This document shows positions 35,218-43,914 of a stretch of 64,000 nucleotides of DNA, one piece after another. Within the stretch, counting starts at the first letter, position 1. The number at the start of each line of letters is the position of its first letter. The stretch is taken from the NCBI RefSeq assembly GCF_001667265.1, contig NZ_LZHW01000087.1:186001-250000 (forward strand), written 5' to 3'. Under the pieces are notes generated by a model that saw only the letters and a program-made list of their open reading frames with translations, was not told the DNA's origin and did not search any database. This stretch comes from Mycobacterium sp. ACS4331. GTDB lineage: Bacteria; Actinomycetota; Actinomycetes; Mycobacteriales; Mycobacteriaceae. A program made the position numbers and the translations under genes.

Positions 35218-36534
35218 CTAAGACAACTGCGGCGACGCGACGCGCGGCATCTGCGCAGACCCGTGCACCGCGGCCATCCGCATGTATCGGAACACCGCCT
35301 CAGCTCGGTTCGACGCCTTCAACTTCCGCAGGATGTGCTTGACGTGCGTCTTCACAGTGCCCTCAGAAATCACGAGATGGGTCGCGATGGCGCCGTTGCT
35401 CATCCCTTCGGCCATCAGCGAGACAACCTCGATCTCACGACGCGACAACACGGTCTCGATGCTCGAATTCGCTGCCAACGAGGCCGCCACCGCCGGGGAC
35501 TGCCGCACCTCGGAAGTTCCACGCGGGCTGCCCAATGTCGTACGAGCCGAACACAGATCATCAGCGGCAGAGGCGATATCCCTTGCCATCCGCTGGATCT
35601 CGTCACGCGCCCCGCGAAGCCGTTCGCTCAGCGCGGTCCGCTGAAAGGCGTAGCCGAACCCTTCGGCGAACATCCACAGTACGGCGAGATCGTCCTCATC
35701 AACATGCCTGCGACTGCTGTAACAGTCGGCATGGAGCATCCCGATGATGCGGCCATCGGGCATGATTGGCGCGGCGACATAGGACCGCGACAGCGACGCC
35801 CGCCCGATGGCGACGTTCACGCGCGGGTCATGCTGCACATCACGCACCAACACCGGTGCGCGGCGGCGCATGATCTCGCTCTCGACAAGGGGGTGGTCGA
35901 TGTGCGTCGGGTTTTCCCGGCCAGCCTTCGCGATCTCCTCCGCCCATTCTGGATCGGCTCGCACGTGCACGTTCTCGACCCACCAGATGGACTCCTCGAC
36001 GCGGGACACGATCACCCGGTCAAAGCCACACTTGACCAGTTCCGCCGGTGCCTGCTCCAGCATCTGCTCAACCGAATCCACACCATGCAACCGGGATAAC
36101 GCATTTCGCGTCGCCGCATAGCGGTCGTTTCGCTGCGCGGCGCGCACTTGCGCCAGTTCGATACGCAACTGGGCGCGTTCGGTCAGCATCGCGATCTGGC
36201 GAGTCACCGCCGATGCGAGCACAGCGATATGACTCGACCCGGACAGCGCGCTGAGTTGTTCACGGGCCGCATCCAAAGCGGTTTCGATCGTGGTGAAGTC
36301 GCGCTCGCCGGGGTCGATGTCGATGCCATCGACCCCGGGCAGGCGCGCCACCTCGTGCAGTGCCGCGGCGATCTCCGCCCGCAGGACGGGATCGCGCAGC
36401 GGGTCTCCCACGATCGACCAATCATCCGCGTTCGGCGTGGGAGCGGGTTCAACCTGCGCCTGCCGACTGGAGCGCGGACCTCCCGGAGTCCAGGAGCCGG
36501 CGAACCCGGCGGCCTCAAGAGTGGCGGTAGTCAC
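35218..36534 (-). CDS. LuxR-family regulator with GAF-like sensor domain
   Basis: A 438-residue activator-type regulator. The central residues (about 165-320) resemble a GAF domain (VSRVEESIWWVENVHV, SYVAAPIMPDGRIIGMLHAD). The C-terminal 65 residues are a LuxR HTH: LSRREIEVVSLMAEGMSNGAIA, then ISEGTVKTHVKHILRKL. Two copies of the palindrome TGGAAGCNGNTTCCA lie 38 and 70 bases upstream, suggesting autoregulation or control by a partner. It is probably a regulator of the adjacent catabolic region. Confidence 0.85.
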   Translation of the reverse strand: MTTATLEAAGFAGSWTPGGPRSSRQAQVEPAPTPNADDWSIVGDPLRDPVLRAEIAAALHEVARLPGVDGIDIDPGERDFTTIETALDAAREQLSALSGSSHIAVLASAVTRQIAMLTERAQLRIELAQVRAAQRNDRYAATRNALSRLHGVDSVEQMLEQAPAELVKCGFDRVIVSRVEESIWWVENVHVRADPEWAEEIAKAGRENPTHIDHPLVESEIMRRRAPVLVRDVQHDPRVNVAIGRASLSRSYVAAPIMPDGRIIGMLHADCYSSRRHVDEDDLAVLWMFAEGFGYAFQRTALSERLRGARDEIQRMARDIASAADDLCSARTTLGSPRGTSEVRQSPAVAASLAANSSIETVLSRREIEVVSLMAEGMSNGAIATHLVISEGTVKTHVKHILRKLKASNRAEAVFRYMRMAAVHGSAQMPRVASPQLS

Positions 36535-36571
36535 ATCAACGGACGCTATAGAGATGGGTTCCGCGCGCCTA

Positions 36572-36586
36572 TGGAAGCCGGTTCCA
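36572..36586. promoter_or_regulatory. palindromic operator, copy 1, upstream of luxR-type gene
   Basis: TGGAAGCCGGTTCCA: TGGAA and TTCCA arms around a 5-base centre, 38 bases upstream of the LuxR-type ATG. A second copy starts exactly 32 bases further upstream, about three helical turns. Confidence 0.6.
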
Positions 36587-36603
36587 AATCTCTCCGAGTG
36601 AAC

Positions 36604-36618
36604 TGGAAGCTGCTTCCA
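36604..36618. promoter_or_regulatory. palindromic operator, copy 2, upstream of luxR-type gene
   Basis: TGGAAGCTGCTTCCA, extended by one pair to 8-bp arms (CTGGAAGC and GCTTCCAG around a single T). It is on the same face of the helix as copy 1. It abuts the 3' end of the PucR-type gene. Confidence 0.6.
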
Positions 36619-36623
36619 GACGG

Positions 36624-37451
36624 CTAGCAGATATCCAGATCAGACCGCCCGGCGCCGGCCAGACCGCCCGGGCTGAGCTTCGCGCTGACCTCAGCAAGCC
36701 TCAGCGCGACCTCGAGCTCAAGCCTGCGCTCCGCCAGCGGGTGCGCCAACAGGTCTTTTGCCTGTTGGACGCGGTACATCACGGTGTTCTGATGGACACC
36801 GAGCCGTTCGGCCGTCCTGCTCCAACTCATGTTCTCTTCGAAATAGGCCACCAACGTGGAGCGCAGTCTGCGGCTGCGTTCGGTGTCCGAGCTGAGTTCA
36901 CCCAGCTCATCCCTGACGAACTGGCCGGCGGCCGACAACTCTTGGGTCAGGAGTGCGACCAGAGCCACTTCTCGGTGGTGGATCACCGTTCCCGCCGGAC
37001 GGGAGAAGACCGAGGCCATTCGGCGTGCATCTTTGGCTTGCCGGTGTGATGTGGCGAACCCGTCGACCCCCTGGCTGAGCCCACCGACCGACGCTGACAA
37101 CGAGCCGTCGATCGACAACGCCACATCCGGCCGGTCGTTCAGGGTGGGGCCGCTTGTCCAGGCCCATACCATCGAAGCACCGGCCGGCACGACCAACAGC
37201 TCCATTCCTTTGAGTTGATGAGCCAACTGACCGGCCGCACTCTTCAACGCCTGCAACGGCGGATGATCCGAGTTGTGCGGGTCACTCCACACCAGCATGG
37301 CCACGTGGGGCCGGTCGAGGTTGTAGCCCAAAGCAGCGCTGGTGGCGTGCAGGTCAATTGGACGGCCGGACAAGACTGCCAGGACCAGCTCGGCGCGCAC
37401 AGAGTCCGCGCCGCGAACCCACAGTTCGCGCTCACGCTTCACTGCAGCCAC
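36624..37451 (-). CDS. PucR/CdaR-type regulator, short form
   Basis: A 275-residue regulator. The C-terminal PucR helix-turn-helix is intact (STLVAYFEENMSWSRTAERLGVHQNTVMYRVQQ). The middle region RERELWVRGADSVRAELVLAVLSGR matches the point where full-length family members (about 400 residues) leave their N-terminal sensor domain. So the N-terminal ~120 residues are absent. The GTG start abuts the GntR stop codon with no gap and no clear ribosome-binding site, so translation depends on coupling. PucR members often control purine, amine or amino-acid catabolism. Confidence 0.78.
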   Translation of the reverse strand: MAAVKRERELWVRGADSVRAELVLAVLSGRPIDLHATSAALGYNLDRPHVAMLVWSDPHNSDHPPLQALKSAAGQLAHQLKGMELLVVPAGASMVWAWTSGPTLNDRPDVALSIDGSLSASVGGLSQGVDGFATSHRQAKDARRMASVFSRPAGTVIHHREVALVALLTQELSAAGQFVRDELGELSSDTERSRRLRSTLVAYFEENMSWSRTAERLGVHQNTVMYRVQQAKDLLAHPLAERRLELEVALRLAEVSAKLSPGGLAGAGRSDLDIC

Positions 37452-38213
37452 CTATTTCGACAGTGCAAGCAGAATTTCGGCAGTGGCGGCCACGTGCTGT
37501 TCCATCGCGGTCCGTGCCGCGGTCTCGTCCTGCGCGATGATCGCCTCCATGATCTCGCGGTGCTGCTCATGAGAATGCTCAACCGAGGCTGGAACAACGG
37601 GGATCGCTGCGAGAATCTCAGCCAAACGCATTCGGACATCACCTACGACGCGGGCGATGGACTCTGTGTGTGTCATCTTCGCGATTGACAGGTGGAAGTT
37701 CAGGTCAGCGACGCGAAACTGATCCGGCTCCACTTGCCGGCAGCGTTCCCAACGATCCCGCAGTTCGATGATGTCGTCATCGGTTCGTCGGCGGGCGGCC
37801 AATGCCGCAGCGGATGACTCCAACGCCCAACGGAGGTCGAGTGCATCATTGAGGTCTTCACCCATCGCGGCGGCGAGCTTCTTGATGTCGGTCGAGATCT
37901 CGCCCCGGGCGAACTTGTCAGTGACGAAAGTGCCCCCGGAGCGGCCGCGACGCGTCTCGACGTAACCTACGTGCTCCAGCGTCCTGAGGGCTTCACGCAG
38001 CGTGGTGCGGCTGACCTGAAGACCTTCCGCGAGTTCACGCTCGGAGGGAAACCGCGATCCAGGCGGCAACACGCCGAGCTTGATCACATTGACGAGGCGA
38101 CTGAAGGTTTCCTCAAACACGTTGGCGCTGGCGATGGGGCTCAACAACAGTGAAGCAACCGGCTGAGCACTATCGAACGTATCTACTGCACTTCTGTCAG
38201 CGGCTCTCGGCAT
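37452..38213 (-). CDS. FadR/GntR-family transcriptional regulator
   Basis: A 253-residue repressor. The winged HTH has PPGSRFPSERELAEGLQVSRTTLREALRTLE, followed by a FadR-type C-terminal domain with Asp and His positions for metal-dependent effector binding (DLNFHLSIAKMTH and SHEQHREIMEAI). The ATG of MPRAADRS is chosen because GGAGGGG lies a few bases upstream. Its own promoter carries the same 27-bp element as the APC permease promoter, so it probably controls both and may control the oxo-acid dehydrogenase operon. FadR-type effectors are commonly organic acids. Confidence 0.86.
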   Translation of the reverse strand: MPRAADRSAVDTFDSAQPVASLLLSPIASANVFEETFSRLVNVIKLGVLPPGSRFPSERELAEGLQVSRTTLREALRTLEHVGYVETRRGRSGGTFVTDKFARGEISTDIKKLAAAMGEDLNDALDLRWALESSAAALAARRRTDDDIIELRDRWERCRQVEPDQFRVADLNFHLSIAKMTHTESIARVVGDVRMRLAEILAAIPVVPASVEHSHEQHREIMEAIIAQDETAARTAMEQHVAATAEILLALSK

Positions 38214-38251
38214 GCGGCCCGCCCCTCCCCGAAGGAACCCGGCGTCATTCA

Positions 38252-38278
38252 ATTGGTCTATGGAGGAATAATACTCCA
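38252..38278. promoter_or_regulatory. shared operator element, copy at GntR promoter
   Basis: ATTGG, two bases, TATGG, six bases, AATACTCCA, about 39 bases upstream of the GntR ATG. The same 19 fixed bases with identical spacing occur at 40143-40169 before the permease. The element also contains the inverted pair TGGAG/CTCCA. Probable binding site of the GntR regulator. Confidence 0.7.
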
Positions 38279-38372
38279 ATAGATGTCGGATGTGGTAAGT
38301 GCGCCGCGGGGGCAGGATGCGCCTTGTCTCGGGCGACTGATTTCTGACAACGGGCCATGACGGTGAGACACG

Positions 38373-38537
38373 AAAGACCTCCGAGTTCGGGGAGCTGTTC
38401 CTCGACAGTTCGCACTTCACTCGGAGGCCTTCATGTCCCTGGGCCACGCCGTACCTAACGTCCGCGGTCAGTGGGGGGAGCTTGTGAATCCCGCTGGATT
38501 GCAGGCCGAGGTGTGTGCCCGTCGGTGCGCGCGTTGA
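38373..38537 (+). other. stem-loop followed by a short open frame (possible mobile-element scar)
   Basis: AGACCTCCGAGT at 38375-38386 is nearly complementary to ACTCGGAGGCCT at 38419-38430 (one mismatch). A 34-codon frame starts right after it at 38433 (MSLGHAVPNVRGQW) and stops at 38537. The arrangement resembles the 5' end of an insertion-sequence transposase cut off early, but the family is not recognised. The rest of the 38214-38635 gap holds the operator above and nothing else visible. Confidence 0.3.
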
Positions 38538-38635
38538 TCAACCTCTGCCCTTCGCACCGGCGATCTCCGTATCACCGCAGTCACCGGCTTCCAGACGCAG
38601 CACCAGCCTTGGGAAACACTGTCCCGTCAGGGGAT

Positions 38636-40114
38636 TCACTCCGATTCGGCTGGCTGTCGCCCGACCTGGACCTCATCCTTGGGTACTTCGTCTCCGCCGA
38701 TCCCCGCATAGAGGTCTGGCTGGGCCTTTTTGAGCCAATAGCCGAATCCGATACCTATGACCAGCGCTGCACCGAGCGCCCAGGGCAGATAGTTTTGCCA
38801 ACCGGTCTCGGTGCCCGTCAGAAGCGGGAAGTTGTTGAGTCCGAGGTAAACAGCGGCGGAGAGGCCGATGGCGCCGACGACAGGGCCAATCACCGTTGAC
38901 CACAGTTTGGTCGGTTCACCGGAGCGGCGGAAGTACACGAATGCTGACACCGATGTCGCGGCCTGCAGTCCGACGATGCCGAGGGTGCCGACAGCGAGCA
39001 TGCAACCGGCGAGTCCGAGGTAGGGGTCGCTGCCGGACACCGCCGCGACCGCGACCGCGCCCACAGTCAGCGCCGTGACAGTCAGGCTGCCGACCCATGG
39101 TGATTCGTGCTTGGGGTGCGACGAAGCGAATGCCCGGGGAAGCAGACCTTCGCGCCCGAGCGCGAAGAAGTAACGTGAAGCCGCGTTGTGGATCCCGAGA
39201 AGCGAAGCGAGCAGGCTCATGACCAGCAGGACCTGCATCAGGCTTGCTGCAGGTGCCGAAACAGTGTTGGCCACGATGTCGAAGATGAACGCAGCGGGGT
39301 CCTCGGCGGCTACCGCTTGCACATCCGCTCCGCTGTAGTAAGTGATGATGCACCAGGCGGTGAGAACGAAGAAACTGCCGGCCGACCCAATCGCCCAGTA
39401 GGTCGCCCGCGCGACGGTCCTCTTCGGATCGCGGCTCTCTTCGCCGAAGATGGCCGACGCTTCGTATCCAATGAACGAGTTGAACGCGAACAGGAACGCG
39501 ATTCCGGGCGCCCCGCTGAATATCGCCGCAGGCGTGAACGGCTCGAACGAGAACATCGACAAGCCCTTGCTGGCAATGACGCCGATATTCATCGCCAGCA
39601 GCACCAGCACCTCGAGAATCAGCACCGCGCCCAACAGCCTCGCGTTTATCGAAATCTCCCGATATCCGAGGAACGCGGTGATTCCGAGCGCCAGTCCACT
39701 CCACACGTACCAGGGCCAATCGATGCCGAACTGGTTCTCGATAATGCTTTCGGCCAACACGCCCAACAGGGCCGCCACACCGACCGTGACGGCCGTGTAG
39801 GAAACCAGCGCGACGTATCCGGAGCCAACGCCCAACGGCCGCCCGATCCCTTTCGCAATGTAGGCGTAGAAGGCACCTGCGTTGGTGACCTTGCGGCTCA
39901 TCGCGGCGTATCCGGCTGCAAAGCAGAACAGCGCCAGCACGGCGTAGAGGTACGTTCCCGGCGCCCCGTTGCCGTTGCCCAGGGACACGGCGTAAGGCAG
40001 TGCACCCACGATCGCGCCCAAGGGCGCCGCGGCGGCGATGATGAGAAACACGATGTCGACGGTGCGCAACTGATTGCGACCGAGATGTGGCCTACCCATG
40101 CCCGTTTGGGTCAT
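38636..40114 (-). CDS. APC-superfamily amino acid/amine permease
   Basis: A 492-residue transporter with about twelve membrane helices. It has the family's first-helix motif IIAAAAPLGAIVGALPYAV and the GYEASAIFGEESRDPKRTVARAT loop typical of amino-acid/polyamine permeases. The start at MTQTGMGRP has GAGGAGGGG upstream. The promoter carries the shared 27-bp element. Given the gamma-glutamyl pathway downstream it probably imports the amine, amino alcohol or amino acid degraded by this region. Confidence 0.87.
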   Translation of the reverse strand: MTQTGMGRPHLGRNQLRTVDIVFLIIAAAAPLGAIVGALPYAVSLGNGNGAPGTYLYAVLALFCFAAGYAAMSRKVTNAGAFYAYIAKGIGRPLGVGSGYVALVSYTAVTVGVAALLGVLAESIIENQFGIDWPWYVWSGLALGITAFLGYREISINARLLGAVLILEVLVLLAMNIGVIASKGLSMFSFEPFTPAAIFSGAPGIAFLFAFNSFIGYEASAIFGEESRDPKRTVARATYWAIGSAGSFFVLTAWCIITYYSGADVQAVAAEDPAAFIFDIVANTVSAPAASLMQVLLVMSLLASLLGIHNAASRYFFALGREGLLPRAFASSHPKHESPWVGSLTVTALTVGAVAVAAVSGSDPYLGLAGCMLAVGTLGIVGLQAATSVSAFVYFRRSGEPTKLWSTVIGPVVGAIGLSAAVYLGLNNFPLLTGTETGWQNYLPWALGAALVIGIGFGYWLKKAQPDLYAGIGGDEVPKDEVQVGRQPAESE

Positions 40115-40142
40115 GTTGAGCCCCTCCTCTATGAGTAGCTTT

Positions 40143-40169
40143 ATTGGATTATGGTTTGTCAATACTCCA
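40143..40169. promoter_or_regulatory. shared operator element, copy at permease promoter
   Basis: ATTGG, two bases, TATGG, six bases, AATACTCCA, 29 bases upstream of the permease ATG. It is an exact match in fixed bases and spacing to the element before the GntR gene. Confidence 0.7.
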
Positions 40170-40726
40170 TTTAAACCCGCGCTGTGTCAATGGCCACATC
40201 ACAGGAAGTTGGCCGGTCTCGGTCACAGACCGCGGCGCGTGCACCGACTCTCCGGCCATGCGGCACAACATGTCCCGCCCCGGCGGCAGCAGATGTCCCA
40301 CTCCGCCATGGCCATGCCCCCACGACCGCGGCGTCGACTCCCGCTCCAGCGGGTTGGAGACCTGGGTGTTGCACATGTCGGTGAAACGGGCGCTGCTCTC
40401 CTCGGTGGTCAATCCACGGGCGCACAGCGAACGCTCAACCGCGTCGACGTCGGTCTGGCGACGCCGACGTCTCCTGACCATGTGCGGTTCGCAGGCTCCA
40501 AGCCATCTCACAGCACCGCGACCGACACCTGCCCGCACACGTTGGCAAGCACGGTATTGGATCGGGTTCCGTTGTGGGAGTTCATGCTTCTTCCCTGGGC
40601 AAGGGTGTGGAGATCGCTGTGGCTGATCAGGTTGGCGCGTAGAACCCACTGAAGGCTTCGACCGCGGCGGACTCGTCGAATCGAGACCCGTTGTCACGCA
40701 GGGCACATCCGTCCAACCCTGACCAG
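40170..40726. other. gap between permease promoter and ALDH, no intact gene
   Basis: About 560 bases with no supported gene. On the minus strand there are protein-like scraps in different frames: RFDESAAVEAFSGFYAPT ending at 40627, RSNTVLANVCGQVSV near 40500-40560 (faintly amidase-like), and ARGLTTEESSARFTDMC near 40370-40420. This suggests a decayed gene. The assignment is uncertain. Confidence 0.3.
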
Positions 40727-42085
40727 TCAGCAGCCCGTATTGAAGAAGACGTTCTTGACCTCCGAATACGCCTCAAGCGCATCGGGGCCCAGCTCGCGTC
40801 CGATTCCCGACTGCTTGAAACCACCAAAGGGAGTAGTGATTCTCACCGAACTGTAGGAGTTGACCGCGAGGGCACCTGCCTGCATTCCTCGGGCGACCCG
40901 CAGAGACCGCTTCGCATCGGAGGTCCAGACTGATCCTGCAAGACCATAGATCGTCCGATTCGCACGCTCGAGCGCCTCTTCTTCGCTGTCGAATGCGAAT
41001 ACAGAGACGACGGGACCGAAGATCTCCTCGCGAGCGGCGCGATCGTCGTCATCAATCGGATGCAACACCGTCGGGGGGAACCAGAACCCTGGGCCTGACG
41101 GGGCGTTACCGCGAAAGAGCACCTCGGCCCCATCGACGTAACCCTCAACTCGCTCCAACTGAACCGCCGAAACCAAGGGACCCATTTGAGTTTGCTCATC
41201 GAGTGGGTTGCCCACCACGATCTCATCCACAACCGATTCGAGTGCGCCGAGAAAGCGATCCAGGACGCTTCGCTCGACGAAGACCCGAGACCGCGCACAA
41301 CAGTCCTGTCCGGAGTTGCCGAACACCCCCCCGGAAAGCCCGCGCGCGGCGGCCTCGAGGTCCGCGTCCTCGAACACGATGGCCGCGGACTTACCGCCCA
41401 ATTCCAGCGTGACACGTTTGATGTTCTCGGCAGCGCGTCTGGCGATGTCCTTGCCGACCGCGGTCGATCCGGTGAAGGCAATCTTTCCCACGTCGGGGTG
41501 GTCGACGAGTTGGCGACCGATGGTGTTTCCAGTTCCGATCACCACATTGAGCAGATCGTCGGGCAGTCCGGCCTCGGCAGCAATGCGACCGAGTTCGAGC
41601 GCCGTAAGCGGCGTCAGCTCAGACGGTTTCAGGACAACAGCGTTACCAGCGGCTAGGGCGGGCGCGACTTTCCAGCTCGCGATCGACAACGGGAAATTCC
41701 ACGGAGTGATCAGCCCGACTACACCGATAGGCTCGCGGAAGGTCATATCGACGCCGCCGGCCACCGGAATTGTCTGTCCGAGAAGACGTTCGGGACCTGC
41801 CGAATAATAGCGGAAGGTCGCTGCGGCACCGGCGACGGCGCCTCGCGCATCCACGATCGGCATACCGACATTGCGGCTCTCAAGTTGCGCCAGGTCCTCG
41901 AGGTTGGCCTCGAGACCTGACGCAATCGCAAGAAGCACCTTGGCGCGGTAGGCCGGCGACTCATCTGCCCACCGACGCTGAGCCGCGGCCGCCCGAACGA
42001 TCGTGGCCTCGAGCTCATCACCGGTCGTGCCTTCCAGAGTCTGAAAGACCGTCCCGGTCGCCGGCTCGATCAGGTCGAATGTCAT
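40727..42085 (-). CDS. aldehyde dehydrogenase (PuuC-like position)
   Basis: A 452-residue ALDH with the general base in LELGGKSAAI and the nucleophile in NSGQDCCARSRV, where two adjacent Cys are present. Last gene of the minus-strand run. Its ATG overlaps the stop of the gamma-glutamyl hydrolase gene by four bases. In the puu-type scheme it would oxidise a gamma-glutamyl-aminoaldehyde to the gamma-glutamyl amino acid. The actual substrate is unknown. Confidence 0.88.
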   Translation of the reverse strand: MTFDLIEPATGTVFQTLEGTTGDELEATIVRAAAAQRRWADESPAYRAKVLLAIASGLEANLEDLAQLESRNVGMPIVDARGAVAGAAATFRYYSAGPERLLGQTIPVAGGVDMTFREPIGVVGLITPWNFPLSIASWKVAPALAAGNAVVLKPSELTPLTALELGRIAAEAGLPDDLLNVVIGTGNTIGRQLVDHPDVGKIAFTGSTAVGKDIARRAAENIKRVTLELGGKSAAIVFEDADLEAAARGLSGGVFGNSGQDCCARSRVFVERSVLDRFLGALESVVDEIVVGNPLDEQTQMGPLVSAVQLERVEGYVDGAEVLFRGNAPSGPGFWFPPTVLHPIDDDDRAAREEIFGPVVSVFAFDSEEEALERANRTIYGLAGSVWTSDAKRSLRVARGMQAGALAVNSYSSVRITTPFGGFKQSGIGRELGPDALEAYSEVKNVFFNTGC

Positions 42086-42819
42086 GCTGTTTGCCTCCTT
42101 CTAGTGATGTGTGACGCCGCGTCGACGAAGTCGGTGAACGCGTGCTCCAGCTCAGAGGCCTCGGGATGCCACTGCACGCCAAGCGCGTACTGCCGCGAGG
42201 GCCATTCGAGTGCCTCGGGCAGCCCGTCAGGAACGGATCGGGCGGACACGACCGCGCCCTCGCCGAGCTTGTCGACCCCCTGATGGTGATGAGAGTTGAT
42301 GGTCTGACGTCCGCCACCGGCCAGCTTCGCCGCATGAGTGCCGCTCTGTACCTCGATGTCGTGGAACGTGGCGTCATCCAAGCGTCCCGGACTCGGTCTG
42401 TGCTCGTCGAATCCAGCATCGAGCAGGTGCTGGTGGAGGGTGCCTCCGGTCGCAACGTTCAGGATCTGCATGCCGCGACAGATGCCCAGCACTGGGATAT
42501 CGGCCTCCAGCGCCGCTTTCGCCAACGACAGCTCGAAGGCGTCGCGTTGCGGGACGGTGGTCTCGGTGCGGTCAGTCCGAAGTGCGCCGTACGAAGCAGG
42601 ATCGAGGTCGACTCCCCCGATGAGGAGCAGGCCGTCGATTCGGCTGAGGATGAGCTCGGGCGCCTCCGCCGAAAGCGCGCCGGGGATGAGCCCGATTGCC
42701 ACGCCCCCAGCCCGTTCGATCTTGTTCAGATACGTCGACGAGACAATCGCCGCCGGTTGGTCCCAAAAGCCCCAACGCGCACGCTCGAACGCTGCACAGA
42801 TTCCGATGATGGGTGTCAT
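42082..42819 (-). CDS. class I glutamine amidotransferase-like gamma-glutamyl hydrolase (PuuD-like)
   Basis: A 245-residue peptidase C26-family enzyme. The nucleophile Cys lies in VLGICRGMQILNVATGG, and the His/Glu pair in GVQWHPEAS. DGLLLIGGVDLDPASYG is the oxyanion region. The family hydrolyses gamma-glutamyl amides such as gamma-Glu-GABA. Next to a glutamine-synthetase-like ligase and an ALDH, it probably removes the glutamyl group added at the start of the pathway. Start ATG with GGGAAGCGAG upstream. Confidence 0.87.
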   Translation of the reverse strand: MTPIIGICAAFERARWGFWDQPAAIVSSTYLNKIERAGGVAIGLIPGALSAEAPELILSRIDGLLLIGGVDLDPASYGALRTDRTETTVPQRDAFELSLAKAALEADIPVLGICRGMQILNVATGGTLHQHLLDAGFDEHRPSPGRLDDATFHDIEVQSGTHAAKLAGGGRQTINSHHHQGVDKLGEGAVVSARSVPDGLPEALEWPSRQYALGVQWHPEASELEHAFTDFVDAASHITRRRQTA

Positions 42820-42984
42820 CGTCTCGCTTCCCTTCGCTGTCGCCACAGTGCCTGGATTGGTGAATCCAGCGCCTCGCAGCCGAAATCAGTACCGAGCCAG
42901 CTCATCTGCCAACCATGGAACGGCGTCCTGCGGTGCCCCGGTGCGCACCCGCGACCCGCACAGCGTGCTCGAGTCACGGCCGTA

Positions 42985-43914
42985 TCACGCGGTGGTTCGG
43001 GTGGAGATCGCCTGTCTGTACAAGGCCCCCGCTCTATAAGACGAACGCACGAGGGGCCCGGACATCACGCCCAGGAAGCCGATCGCATAGGCCTCATCCT
43101 TGAGTTCGCCGAACTCCTCTGGTTTCACCCACCGCTCGACGGGGTGATGCCGTGCGGTGGGGCGAAGGTACTGGGTGATGGTCAGAAGATCGCAGCCGGC
43201 TTCGTGAAGATCACGCATCGCACTCGACACTTCATCACGAGTCTCACCCATGCCCAGGATCAGATTGGATTTGGTGACGAGTCCATGATTTCGCGCCCGC
43301 GCCAGCACCTCGAGCGATCGGTCGTAGCGAAACGCCGGGCGGATGCGTCTGAAGATTCGGGGCACTGTCTCGACATTGTGTGCGAGGACTTCCGGGCGTG
43401 ATTCGAAGACCTGCTCAAGCAGGTCCGCCGTCCCATTGAAGTCCGGAATGAGGTTCTCCACACCGATACCCGGGTTGAGCGCATGAATCTGGCGGACCGT
43501 CTCCGCGTACAGCCATGCCCCACCGTCCGGAAGGTCATCGCGGGCAACACCGGTGATGGTTGCGTAGCGCAGTCCCATCGTTCTGATGCTCTCGGCCACC
43601 CGGCGCGGCTCATCCAGATCGATGGGAGCTGGTTTGCCCGTGTCGATCTGGCAGAAGTCGCATCGTCGGGTGCACCGTTCGCCCCCGATGAGAAACGTCG
43701 CCTCCCGATCTTCCCAGCACTCAAAGATGTTTGGACACGCCGCCTCTTGACAGACGGTGTGGAGACCCTCCCGTTTCACCAGACCGATCAACCCGTTGTA
43801 CTCGGGGCCCATCCGCGCTGTCGTCCTGATCCACTTCGGCTTCTTCTCGATCGGCGTCTCAGCGTTTGTAGCCTCGATTCGGAGTAACCGACGCCCCTCG
43901 GGAAGGGCGGTCAT
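42985..43914 (-). CDS. lipA: lipoyl synthase
   Basis: A 309-residue radical SAM enzyme that inserts two sulfurs into octanoyl groups. It has both LipA cysteine sets: the auxiliary cluster set ([12 protein letters not shown]) and the SAM set CTRRCDFC (CX3CX2C). The C-terminus [11 protein letters not shown] includes the conserved Ser ligand region. It overlaps the E2 gene by four bases. No LipB octanoyltransferase is nearby, so octanoylation of the lipoyl domain must come from elsewhere. A lipA inside a catabolic operon is likely a second copy beside the housekeeping one. Confidence 0.92.
   Translation of the reverse strand: MTALPEGRRLLRIEATNAETPIEKKPKWIRTTARMGPEYNGLIGLVKREGLHTVCQEAACPNIFECWEDREATFLIGGERCTRRCDFCQIDTGKPAPIDLDEPRRVAESIRTMGLRYATITGVARDDLPDGGAWLYAETVRQIHALNPGIGVENLIPDFNGTADLLEQVFESRPEVLAHNVETVPRIFRRIRPAFRYDRSLEVLARARNHGLVTKSNLILGMGETRDEVSSAMRDLHEAGCDLLTITQYLRPTARHHPVERWVKPEEFGELKDEAYAIGFLGVMSGPLVRSSYRAGALYRQAISTRTTA

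Noticed and set aside
38373-38537. insertion sequence end
   Set aside because: A near-perfect stem-loop and short frame are seen, but no transposase domain, matching terminal repeat or target duplication could be found.
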